A stretch of 64,000 bases of DNA. Source: Acidobacteriota bacterium (GTDB lineage Bacteria > Acidobacteriota > Terriglobia > Bryobacterales > Bryobacteraceae). The first letter of the stretch is position 1. Every line of letters starts with the position of its first letter. Below the pieces are notes generated by a model that searched no databases, was not told where the DNA came from, and worked only from the letters and a program-made list of their open reading frames with translations. Shown here one piece after another: positions 41,367 to 49,087 of this stretch. The DNA is taken from positions 124,001 through 188,000 of the forward strand of contig JAFDVZ010000005.1 in NCBI GenBank assembly GCA_018268715.1, given 5' to 3'. Made by a program: the position numbers and the translations under genes.

Positions 41367-43058
41367 ATGCTCCCTCTCCTGATGGTGTTTCTGGCCGCTG
41401 GGCCAGGGCTGCCCACCCCCGACATCAAGGTCGATCAGGCCGGATATCCCTCGAAAGCGCCGAAGATCGCCGCCGTGGCGGCCAAAGCCAAGGCGTCGAG
41501 GTTCGCCGTCAAGCGCGCCGGCGACGACAAGGTGGTTCTGAAAGGGCAGTTGACCGCCGCCACGGAGGATCGCGACTCCGGAGACAAGGTTCAACTCGCC
41601 GATTTCTCGAAGCTCTCAAGACCAGGGACCTATTACGTGGAAGTCGACGGAACGGGCCACAGCTACTCGTTCGCCATCGGGCCCGCCGTCTACGAGCGCG
41701 CCTTCTATCTCGCCATGCGATCCTACTACGGACAGCGCTGCGGCGTCGCGGTCGACCTCGGAGAAGAGTTTCCCGGCTACAAGCACGAAGCCTGTCACCT
41801 GGAGGGCGCCTATCACGCCACCTCCGGCAAATCGGGCGCCGTGAAGTCCGCTGGAGGATGGCACGACGCGGGCGATTACGGTCGCTACGTGGTGAACTCG
41901 GGCATCACCACGGGAACCCTGTTGTGGACCTGGGAGCTGTACGGGCAGCGCCTTCGCGCGATCAAACTCGACCTCCCGGAATCGGGCAACGGCGTCCCCG
42001 ACATCCTTAATGAGATCCGTTGGAACCTCAACTGGATGCTCGCCATGCAGGACGGCGACGGCGGCGTATTCCACAAACAGACCAGCGAAAAGTTCTGCGG
42101 CTTCGTGATGCCGGAAAAGGACGCGCTGGTCAGCTACATTATCGGGACCGGCGCCGAACCCTACAAGAGTTCCTGCGCGACCGGCGATTTCGCCGCTGTC
42201 ATGGCGATTGCCGCGCGCGTCTACAAGCCCTTCGACCCCGCCTTCGCCGCGCGATGCCTGAAGGCCGCCGAAGACGCCTGGAAGTGGCTGGACGGCCATC
42301 CTGAAGTGCGTTTCATGAATCCGAAGGGCGTTTCCACCGGCGCCTACGGCGACCGCAGTTGCGCCGACGAGTCGCTATGGGCCGCCGCCGAATTGTGGCG
42401 GACCACCGGCGCGGCGGCCTACCAGACCTGGTTCCTGGCCAACTACGAGAAAGCGCGTCCGGCGATCCGTCCGGAGGGGCCGCCCAGTTGGGCCAACGTC
42501 GGAGCGCTGGCGTTGTGGACTTACGCCATGGCGCCCGGCGTCGACGCCGCTGCCGCCGCGAACATTCGCAAGGATTCTTTCGCCGCGGCCGACGCGATTG
42601 TTGAAAGGACGGCGCAACATCCCTACCGTATGAGTATGACCACCAAGGACTACATCTGGGGATCGAACGCCGTCGCCGCAAACTACGGCCTGCAACTGCT
42701 GGTGGCCAACGCGCTCAGGAAGGATACGCGATACGTCGACGCGGCCATCGATAATCTGCATTATCTGCTGGGCCGCAATGCGCTGTCGTTGTCCTTCGTC
42801 ACGCAACTGGGCGAAAACCCCTACCATCATCCGCACCACCGCCCCAGCGGCGCGGACGCGAATGCGGAGCCATGGCCCGGATTGCTGGCCGGCGGTCCGA
42901 ACGGCCGCAGGCAGGACCCTGCGATGGCGAAGCTGCCTGGCGATCTTCCCCCTGCGCGCATGTACCTGGACGAGCAGGCCTCCTACGCCACCAATGAAGT
43001 GGCCATCAACTGGAACGCCCCGCTCGTCTTTCTTCTGGCGGGTGCGCTTGCGCGGTAG
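41367..43058 (+). CDS. Glycoside hydrolase family 9 protein (endoglucanase-like)
   Basis: 563 residues. A short hydrophobic leader (MLPLLMVFLAAGPGLP) and an N-terminal immunoglobulin-like CelD_N domain (IKVDQAGYPSKAPKIAAV, RPGTYYVEVDGTGHSYSFAIGP) precede the (alpha/alpha)6 catalytic domain. SAGGWHDAGDYGRYVVN carries the base Asp. YLLGRNALSLSFVTQLGENPYHHPHHRPSGAD and EQASYATNEVAINWNAPLVFLLA complete the site, with the acid Glu in the last block. It acts on beta-1,4-glucans. Confidence 0.93.
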   Translation: MLPLLMVFLAAGPGLPTPDIKVDQAGYPSKAPKIAAVAAKAKASRFAVKRAGDDKVVLKGQLTAATEDRDSGDKVQLADFSKLSRPGTYYVEVDGTGHSYSFAIGPAVYERAFYLAMRSYYGQRCGVAVDLGEEFPGYKHEACHLEGAYHATSGKSGAVKSAGGWHDAGDYGRYVVNSGITTGTLLWTWELYGQRLRAIKLDLPESGNGVPDILNEIRWNLNWMLAMQDGDGGVFHKQTSEKFCGFVMPEKDALVSYIIGTGAEPYKSSCATGDFAAVMAIAARVYKPFDPAFAARCLKAAEDAWKWLDGHPEVRFMNPKGVSTGAYGDRSCADESLWAAAELWRTTGAAAYQTWFLANYEKARPAIRPEGPPSWANVGALALWTYAMAPGVDAAAAANIRKDSFAAADAIVERTAQHPYRMSMTTKDYIWGSNAVAANYGLQLLVANALRKDTRYVDAAIDNLHYLLGRNALSLSFVTQLGENPYHHPHHRPSGADANAEPWPGLLAGGPNGRRQDPAMAKLPGDLPPARMYLDEQASYATNEVAINWNAPLVFLLAGALAR

Positions 43059-43914
43059 CGCCCCGCTCGGCGGGCGCTTGTTGTTGCTGGCCGCCGCGGT
43101 GTTATTCTCCACCGGCGGCGCGGCCGTGAAAGGAACGGGGCTCAACGCATGGCAGGTTGCCGGATCCCGATCACTGATCGCGGCGCTGGCGGTTCTCGTG
43201 CTGCTTCCGGAATCCCGCCGCGCCTGGCGCTGGCGGTACGTGCCGGTGGCGGTGGCCTACGCCGCCACTCTGCTGCTGTATGTCAACGCCACTAAGCTTA
43301 CTACCGCCGCGAACGCGATCTTCCTGCAAGGATCGGCGCCGCTGTTCGTGCTTCTGTTGAACCCTCTACTGTTGCGGGAGCAGGTCCGCCGGTCGGACTT
43401 GCTGCTGATGACGGCGGTGGCGTTTGGCATGGCGCTGGTGTTTGCCGGGCACGACCACGCCAACGCCACCGCCCCCGATCCGCTGCGGGGCAACCTGCTG
43501 GGCGGCGCATCCGCGGTCACATGGGCGCTCACCATTATCGGCCTGCGCTGGATCGGCCGCGGCGCTCCCGATGAATCGGGCGGCGGTCTGGCCACCGTGT
43601 CAATGGGAAACCTGCTGGCCAGCGCGGCGGCGCTCCCCCTGGCGTTCCCGTTTCCCGCATTCCGTTCCGCCGACCTGCTGATCGTCCTCTGGCTGGGGAT
43701 CTTTCAGGTCGCCCTGGCGTACATCTGTCTGACGCGCGGCATCCGCACCGTCCCCGCGGTGGAGACGACATTGCTGCTGTTGCTCGAACCGGCGCTCAAC
43801 CCAGTTTGGGCCTGGATCATCCATGGCGAGAACCCCTCCCCGCACGCCATCGTCGGAGGCTTGGTCATCTTCTGCTCCGTCGCGTTGATGTCGCTGAGTA
43901 AACTGAAGGCATGA
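43042..43914 (+). CDS. DMT superfamily (EamA) exporter
   Basis: 290 residues, ten predicted helices in two EamA repeats: LLLLAAAVLFSTGGAAVKGTGLNAWQVAGSRSLIAALAVLVLLP and GNLLGGASAVTWALTIIGLRWIG, ending with VETTLLLLLEPALNPVWAWIIHGENPSPHAIVGGLVIF. The usual start of such exporters fits GTG 43042, which overlaps the GH9 stop by 17 nt; TTG 43048 is possible. Metabolite export is likely, the substrate open. Confidence 0.88.
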   Translation: MRLRGSAPLGGRLLLLAAAVLFSTGGAAVKGTGLNAWQVAGSRSLIAALAVLVLLPESRRAWRWRYVPVAVAYAATLLLYVNATKLTTAANAIFLQGSAPLFVLLLNPLLLREQVRRSDLLLMTAVAFGMALVFAGHDHANATAPDPLRGNLLGGASAVTWALTIIGLRWIGRGAPDESGGGLATVSMGNLLASAAALPLAFPFPAFRSADLLIVLWLGIFQVALAYICLTRGIRTVPAVETTLLLLLEPALNPVWAWIIHGENPSPHAIVGGLVIFCSVALMSLSKLKA

Positions 43915-44768
43915 GGAACCTGCCGCTTGCGATCCTCACCGTCGCCATCAGTGCATGCGCCGGAGAAATCGGCCCGGAGTCGGTCTGGAAGGACGGCCCG
44001 AAACTGCTGCCGGACATCGTGAAGGCCTGCGACTCTGCCAGCGAGTTCCCCGCCTGCTTCGCCCGCCAACTGACGGAGAAGGCTCCGCCGGCCGCGCTCG
44101 CCTTCGCCAGGTCGATGAAGTACGAGGCTTGGATGCGGGACTTCCGGGCCGCCGGGCGAGTCAGCGTCGCCAAGGTCGTTCACCAGTTCCGCGCCAACGA
44201 AAACAACGGCTGGTTGTTCGTCAACGGATCGCCCGCCCTGTTTGATCCGGACGATTTCAAACGCCTGGAAAGCGCCACCCACGGCGATCCGGAATGGGCG
44301 CGTCTCACCGCCCGCTACCCGAAGGCGATGCTGTTTCCCGGGGACCGTTCCGGCGCGGTTGGCCCCCTGGCCATCCTGCACTCGGACGGCGCCCAGGAGT
44401 TCATCGCTGACTACTTCGTGATGGACGGATGCCACGCCTGCGCCGTGCTGGGCAACGCCTATTTCAGCTTCGAATTCAACGCCAAGGGCAAGTTCACGGC
44501 CGCTCGATTCCTCGGTTTCGAAACGGAGCCAGTGTGGTTGGTCCGAACGCGCACCGGGCAACGGTTCACGCTCCGGCTGGGGTGCGAAGGCGCCTGCTCC
44601 TGGACGGAGGCGCAACCCCCGGCGAGCCACATTATTCGCCTGGCCGCCGGAAAAGACGACGGAATCGACTGTGACGTCGTCGGGTCCGGCGCGACGCAGG
44701 CGTCGCTGAGGAGCGGATCGGGCGCGGTTGTCATACGGTTTTCGGCGGCTCCCGGCCTGCGCCGCTAG
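43911..44768 (+). CDS. Secreted protein of unknown function
   Basis: 285 residues with a short signal peptide (LPLAILTVAISACA; the Cys may be a lipobox). The sequence includes IVKACDSASEFPACFARQLTEKAPPAALAFARSMKYEAWMRDFRAAGRVSVAKVVHQFRANENNGWLFVNGSPALFDPDD and a late DYFVMDGCHACAVLGNAYFSFEFNAKGKFTAARFLGFE. Several cysteines suggest disulfides. I do not recognise the family. The ATG overlaps the DMT stop by 4 nt. Confidence 0.65.
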   Translation: MRNLPLAILTVAISACAGEIGPESVWKDGPKLLPDIVKACDSASEFPACFARQLTEKAPPAALAFARSMKYEAWMRDFRAAGRVSVAKVVHQFRANENNGWLFVNGSPALFDPDDFKRLESATHGDPEWARLTARYPKAMLFPGDRSGAVGPLAILHSDGAQEFIADYFVMDGCHACAVLGNAYFSFEFNAKGKFTAARFLGFETEPVWLVRTRTGQRFTLRLGCEGACSWTEAQPPASHIIRLAAGKDDGIDCDVVGSGATQASLRSGSGAVVIRFSAAPGLRR

Positions 44769-44773
44769 CCTGC

Positions 44774-44779
44774 TACAAT
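44774..44779 (+). promoter_or_regulatory. -10 box for the leaderless DUF4280 gene
   Basis: TACAAT followed after 7 nt by ATG 44787. No ribosome site; no clear -35 box. Confidence 0.5.
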
Positions 44780-44786
44780 CGCCTCT

Positions 44787-45176
44787 ATGCCAATGCAGGT
44801 CTGCATGGGAGCCCAGATGATGTGCACGTTCGGGATGGCGCCTAGCAACCTCGTCGTGCTTCCCATCAACCGGACGCTGACCAATCAGGTGCCCGACGCC
44901 AACATCATGGATCACATCCCGATGGTGAACATCATGCCGTTCGGCATGTGCATGTCCATCGCCAATCCGGCCGTCGCCGGCGCCACCGCCGCCGCCCTGG
45001 GCGTGCTCACTCCGATGCCGTGCATCCCGGCCACGGTCAGCCCCTGGACGCCGGGCGCAATCACGGTGCTGCTCGGCAACCAGCCGACGCTCGACAACAT
45101 CAGCATGCTCAACTGCATGTGGGCGGGAGTCATCACCTTCGTCACGCCCGGCGAGTTCACTGTCATGGTTCCGTAA
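44787..45176 (+). CDS. DUF4280 PAAR-like protein
   Basis: 129 residues. MPMQVCMGAQMMCTFGMAPSNLVVLPINRTLTNQVPDANIMDHIPMVNIMPFGMCMSIANPAVAGATAAALGVLTPMPCIPATVSPWTPGAITVLLGNQPTLDNISMLNCMWAGVITFVTPG matches DUF4280 nearly end to end. It is very Met/Cys rich and beta-structured, like PAAR tip proteins of contractile injection systems. In such systems it would sharpen the spike and carry effectors. None of the baseplate, sheath or tube genes are in the window. It lies directly upstream of cas10 with its own -10 box. Confidence 0.88.
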   Translation: MPMQVCMGAQMMCTFGMAPSNLVVLPINRTLTNQVPDANIMDHIPMVNIMPFGMCMSIANPAVAGATAAALGVLTPMPCIPATVSPWTPGAITVLLGNQPTLDNISMLNCMWAGVITFVTPGEFTVMVP

Positions 45177-45201
45177 CGTGTTGTAGCCTTCTACGGTGGC
45201 C

Positions 45202-45229
45202 TTGTGCCGGAGCGCCCGTGTGATACAGT
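45202..45229 (+). promoter_or_regulatory. Promoter of the cas10-csm operon
   Basis: TTGTGC (45202-45207), 16-nt spacer, TACAGT (45224-45229), predicting a leader of about 26 nt. A GTGTGA (45218-45223) and TCACAC (45245-45250) pair flanks the start region and might be an operator. The hexamers are moderate matches. Confidence 0.45.
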
Positions 45230-45262
45230 GTTACTTCGCTCATTTCACACTCGGGCTGATTC

Positions 45263-46702
45263 ATGTCCGTACAGATCTTCGTTCACTGCAAGCTTCTCGG
45301 CATCGACGACTTTCTCGCCTCGGCCGCCAACGCCTCTGACGCATCGGCATTTCTTGGGCGATCCCACTGGGTCAGCCTGCTGGCTGACCTGCTGCCGCGC
45401 GCCCTGCTCGCCGAATTGGGTCTCTCGAAGATCCTGCTGGGAGCAAGCGGCGGCGACCAGTTCATGGTCGTATTGCCGGCCGAAGCCCAGCCTGTCGCGG
45501 CCGAATTTTTCGCCGCCGCCGGCGCGGGCATTGAGCAACTGACCGGCGGCATGGTCCGCATCGCCTGCGCGAGCACGGAAAACCTCGGCGATTGGAGCGA
45601 CGTCCGCCGCCGCCTGACCGACGAGATGCAGCGGCGTCGCGGCGCTCCGGCCTTCCAGAAGGACGCCAATTTCTTCGCTCCCACCGATCCGACCGCCGGC
45701 GCAATCGACGACGCCTATTTCAGCGGATTGCGTGCGTCGCTCGAAGACGCCGGCAGCGTCGGTTGGTCGCCGGGAACGCCCGGCCGCGTTCTGGTGAACC
45801 AAGGCAAGCACACGTGGGCCCTGGACGGCGGCGCCGACGCGATCCCGTTCCTGCGCCACGACGCCCTTACCGACGACCATACACCCGCCTCGCCCGCCGA
45901 ACTCGGCGCCCGCTCCGCCGGACGTCCCATCTGGGGCGTGTTGCGCGGCGACGTCGATAACTTCGCCATCCGCCTGAAGCGCCTGCAGACCATTGAGGAG
46001 CACCTGCTGCTCTCGATGACCTACAAGCAGTTCTTCGCCGGCGAACTGAAGATCCTCTGCTCCCTGCCGGAGTTCTGGCGCAAGGTCAGCATCATCTATA
46101 GCGGAGGCGACGATTTCGCCGTCTTCGGAGCCTGGGACGCGTTGCTGCCGCTGGCGCGCGAAATTCAGCGCCTATTCCAGCGTTTCGCCGCCGAAAATCT
46201 CAAGGACCTGCCGGGTCCGGAGGGCAAGACCATCACCATGGCCCTGGCGCTCGCCCCCGATCCCGCCGCCCCGCTCGCCGCCGTCTATGAGAACTCGGGC
46301 CGCGCGCTCGACATCGCCAAGAGCACCGACAAGGACTGCATGTACGCGCTCGGCCGCATCCTTGAATGGAAGCAGTTGGCCGACGCCGCCGAACTCAAGG
46401 ACGAGCTCACCCGCCTGGTCCGCGACTTCGGCGCTTCCCCCGAATACATCAACGAACTCTGCGGCATCTACCGCGAAACCGCGCAGACCGGCCGCCGCAA
46501 GAGCCGCGCGACGGAGCGCCCCTGGCGTTTCCACCGCCGCGTCAACCGCATTCTGCCGACATCGCGCGACCGTGAATTCCAGAAGGCGCGCACAGCCGTC
46601 ATCGCCGACCTCGCCGGTAAGAATCCGGCGCACGTCAAACTGCGACCCTCCGGGCGCGTTGCGCTCGAATGGGCCAGGCTATCCATCGAAGACCGGGAGT
46701 AA
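45263..46702 (+). CDS. cas10: Type III-A CRISPR Cas10 (Csm1), HD-less
   Basis: 479 residues, compact. Palm 1 is seen as LLGIDDFLASAAN, FLGRSHWVSLLADLLPRALL and ILLGASGGDQFMVVLP (residues 10-72). Palm 2 has GVLRGDVDNFAI (metal Asp at about 230-232) and YSGGDDFAVFG with GGDD at 281-284, then a helical D4 domain. The N-terminal HD nuclease is missing: the protein begins at palm 1. No cysteine pairs of a zinc finger lie between the palms. GGDD predicts cyclic oligoadenylate synthesis on target RNA binding; DNA cleavage by this protein is not expected. First gene of the csm operon. Confidence 0.92.
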   Translation: MSVQIFVHCKLLGIDDFLASAANASDASAFLGRSHWVSLLADLLPRALLAELGLSKILLGASGGDQFMVVLPAEAQPVAAEFFAAAGAGIEQLTGGMVRIACASTENLGDWSDVRRRLTDEMQRRRGAPAFQKDANFFAPTDPTAGAIDDAYFSGLRASLEDAGSVGWSPGTPGRVLVNQGKHTWALDGGADAIPFLRHDALTDDHTPASPAELGARSAGRPIWGVLRGDVDNFAIRLKRLQTIEEHLLLSMTYKQFFAGELKILCSLPEFWRKVSIIYSGGDDFAVFGAWDALLPLAREIQRLFQRFAAENLKDLPGPEGKTITMALALAPDPAAPLAAVYENSGRALDIAKSTDKDCMYALGRILEWKQLADAAELKDELTRLVRDFGASPEYINELCGIYRETAQTGRRKSRATERPWRFHRRVNRILPTSRDREFQKARTAVIADLAGKNPAHVKLRPSGRVALEWARLSIEDRE

Positions 46703-46713
46703 CTGAGGCGCAT

Positions 46714-47205
46714 ATGCCAGAACCTCAAAACGAACCCAGGAATCGCGACAACCGGCCGCCCCGCGACCGCGGCGATCGTCCGGGTGGAGATCGTGGGGAC
46801 CGCGGCGATCGCGGGGACCGTGGAGGCCGTGATCGCGGCGACCGCGGCGGCCGTCCCGATGGCCCGCCCGAAATCGACATCGAAAAGCTGATCGCCGACA
46901 GCCTGTATCTCGACAATCAGGCGCACGTGGTGGTCAGCCGCATGCGCGACATGGATTCCGGAACCAAGAGCCAGTTGCGCCGCCTGTACAACGCCGTGCG
47001 GCGCGCCGTGCGGGCCCCTGAATCCGAACGCCAGCACGAGTTCGTCATGCTGCGCGCGCGCCTGGCCTACACCATCGCCCGGCACTCGCTGCGCAGCCTC
47101 GACACGCTCGAAAAACTCCTGCTGCAGGTCACGCGCAAGAACGACGCGCGCGGCTACGAACGGTTCAAGGACCTGTTTGAGGCCATCATCGCCTACAACG
47201 AGTAG
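46714..47205 (+). CDS. csm2: Type III-A CRISPR small subunit Csm2 with RGD/RGG tail
   Basis: 163 residues. The C-terminal two thirds are helical and Csm2-like (IEKLIADSLYLDNQAHVVVSRMRDMDSGTKSQLRRLYNAVRRAVRAPESERQHEFVMLRARLAYTIARHSLRSLDTLEKLLLQVTRKNDARGYERFKDLFEAIIAYNE). Residues 6-50 are an unusual Arg/Gly/Asp repeat (DRGDRGDRGDRGGRDRGDRGG). Csm2 lines the target-binding groove of the Csm complex. The tail probably adds RNA contact, which is inference. It starts 12 nt after cas10. Confidence 0.88.
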   Translation: MPEPQNEPRNRDNRPPRDRGDRPGGDRGDRGDRGDRGGRDRGDRGGRPDGPPEIDIEKLIADSLYLDNQAHVVVSRMRDMDSGTKSQLRRLYNAVRRAVRAPESERQHEFVMLRARLAYTIARHSLRSLDTLEKLLLQVTRKNDARGYERFKDLFEAIIAYNE

Positions 47206-47220
47206 GCACGCGAGGATTCC

Positions 47221-48054
47221 ATGAGTTCGCACACCGCGGAAACGCAACTGAAACTGATCGGAAAACTGATTCTCGAAGGCGAGCTGGAGTGCCAGACGGG
47301 CCTGCACATCGGCGCCGGCAAAGGTTCGCTCGAAATCGGCGGCGCGGACAACCCCGTCGTCAAGGACGCCTTCGGCATGCCCTACGTGCCGGGCAGTTCG
47401 CTGCGCGGCAAACTGCGCTCCCTGCTCGAACAGGCCACCGGCGCGGCCGTCCCGTCGGAACTCGTGTACCTGTCCAAGCGTAAAGGCCAGGAAGTCCGCA
47501 TCCACCAGAGCGACCGTCCCGACGACGAGATCTGCCTGCTGTTCGGACGCAATCCCGGCCGCATGGAGAAGTTCTCCGGCGATCCTCTGGACAACGGCCA
47601 CGCCACTCCGGCCCGCCTCAGCGTCTTCGACTCCCCGCTCATCGCCGAAAGCATCACCGCCCAGATGCGCGAAAATCTGGACGACGAGCTGACCGAAGTG
47701 AAGAGCGAAAACGCCATCGACCGCATCACCTCGCAGGCCAACCCGCGCACGCTCGAACGCGTCCCCGCCGGCGCCCGCTTCAAAGTGCGCTTCGTGGTCG
47801 ACATGCTCTGCCCGGAGGACACCCCGCTGGCGGCGCGCCTGCTCGAAGCGATGCGTCTGCTGGAGGACGATTCGCTCGGCGGCGGCGGATCGCGCGGCAG
47901 TGGACGGGTCCGCTTCGCCGGCCTGAAGCTCACCTGGCGCAACCGGGCGTTCTACGCCTCCGGCGGCGGCGAGCAGACCCTGGCCGAGGCGCCCGACGTA
48001 GCCGGCGTTCAGGCCGTGGTGAATGGCGAAGGTTTCGCGGCAGCTCTTGCTTGA
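47221..48054 (+). CDS. csm3: Type III-A CRISPR RAMP protein Csm3
   Basis: 277 residues. GELECQTGLHIGAGKGSLEIGGADNPVVKDAFGMPYVPGSSLRGKLRSLLEQATG is the Csm3 N-terminus. The Asp of GGADNPV (D43) aligns with the catalytic Asp of Csm3 that cuts target RNA at 6-nt steps. A glycine-rich loop, LGGGGSRGSGRVRFAGL, follows near the C-terminus. Csm3 forms the backbone filament on crRNA. The conserved Asp predicts active target cleavage. Confidence 0.95.
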   Translation: MSSHTAETQLKLIGKLILEGELECQTGLHIGAGKGSLEIGGADNPVVKDAFGMPYVPGSSLRGKLRSLLEQATGAAVPSELVYLSKRKGQEVRIHQSDRPDDEICLLFGRNPGRMEKFSGDPLDNGHATPARLSVFDSPLIAESITAQMRENLDDELTEVKSENAIDRITSQANPRTLERVPAGARFKVRFVVDMLCPEDTPLAARLLEAMRLLEDDSLGGGGSRGSGRVRFAGLKLTWRNRAFYASGGGEQTLAEAPDVAGVQAVVNGEGFAAALA

Positions 48055-48070
48055 GGAGGGCCGTACGGCC

Positions 48071-49087
48071 ATGAATCCCGGTTTTATCGTGCGGCTGCGG
48101 CCGGCCGGACCTTGGCGCATTGGTCCGGCGTCCGGCGCGCGGAACGTCGTCGACCACATTTACCATAGCGACACGCTGTACTCGGCGATCACTAGCGCCA
48201 TGGCGCAGATCGATTCGCTCGACGAGTGGATCGCCGCCACGGCCGCGGCCGCCGAAGAGCCCGCCGTGCGCTTCAGTTCCTGTTTCCCCTATCAGCGCGA
48301 GATGCTGTTCGTGCCTCCGCCGCGCAGTCTGTGGCCCCCGGCCGCGGGCGCCGGCAAGGTGCGATGGCAGGGCGCGCGTTTCATCCCCGCCGGCCTCGTA
48401 TCGAAGCTGATGGCGGACCAGCATCTGGACGAAAGCCGCTGGATCGTCGACGGCGCCACCGGCTGCCTGCTCAGCGCCGATCGCGGCAAGCCCGGACCGT
48501 TCCTCATGGCCCTCCGCTCCGCCGCCGCGGTGGACCGTCTTACCGGCGCCGCCGCGCCCCACTCCACCGCCTGCCTCGAGTTCTCCCCCGACGCCGGCCT
48601 GTGGTGCGCCGCGGCCTTCGCCAACGACGAAGCGAAACAGCGTTGGAGCGACCCTGTGAAGGGCGCCTTCCGCCTGCTCGCCGACTCGGGCTTTGGCGGC
48701 GAGCGGTCCCGCGGATGGGGCCGCGCTGAAGCGCCGTCGTTCGCCGACGGCCGCCTCCCCGGCCTGATCGTCAACACCAACCACGCTGAAGGCGAAGAGC
48801 GCGGCTGGTGGCTGCTTAGCGTCTTCAGCCCGTCCCAAGCCGATCAGGTGGACTGGTCGCGAGGCTCCTACGCCGTCGCCCCCCGTGGCGGCCGCGTCGA
48901 AAGCTCCGCCTCCTGGGGCGCGGAAAAGCGCGTCAGCCGCGTGGTCACCGAAGGCTCCGTGCTGATGTCCGGCTCGGCCCCCCGCGGAACCGCCGTGGAC
49001 GTCGCCCCCGAAGGCTTCCCGCACCCGGTCTACCGCTACGGCTTCGCCCTGACAATCTCGATTCCGCTGAAGGGAGCCGCGTTGTGA
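48071..49087 (+). CDS. csm4: Type III-A CRISPR RAMP protein Csm4
   Basis: 338 residues. FIVRLRPAGPWRIGPASGARNVVDHIYHSDTLYSAITSAMAQI is the Csm4 beginning (SDTLYSA). The glycine-rich RAMP loop is ADSGFGGERSRGWGRAEAPSF. Csm4 caps the crRNA 5' tag and contacts Cas10. The start is ATG 48071, after GAGGAGGG, 16 nt beyond csm3. Confidence 0.92.
   Translation: MNPGFIVRLRPAGPWRIGPASGARNVVDHIYHSDTLYSAITSAMAQIDSLDEWIAATAAAAEEPAVRFSSCFPYQREMLFVPPPRSLWPPAAGAGKVRWQGARFIPAGLVSKLMADQHLDESRWIVDGATGCLLSADRGKPGPFLMALRSAAAVDRLTGAAAPHSTACLEFSPDAGLWCAAAFANDEAKQRWSDPVKGAFRLLADSGFGGERSRGWGRAEAPSFADGRLPGLIVNTNHAEGEERGWWLLSVFSPSQADQVDWSRGSYAVAPRGGRVESSASWGAEKRVSRVVTEGSVLMSGSAPRGTAVDVAPEGFPHPVYRYGFALTISIPLKGAAL

Noticed and set aside
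45177-45262. CRISPR leader or repeat upstream of cas10
   Set aside because: Only 86 bases with no repeat; it contains a promoter-like pair and a short inverted repeat.
46760-46860. Tandem direct repeats that could pass for a CRISPR array
   Set aside because: They are in frame inside csm2, have no unique spacers of 30-40 bases, and encode the Arg/Gly/Asp tail.
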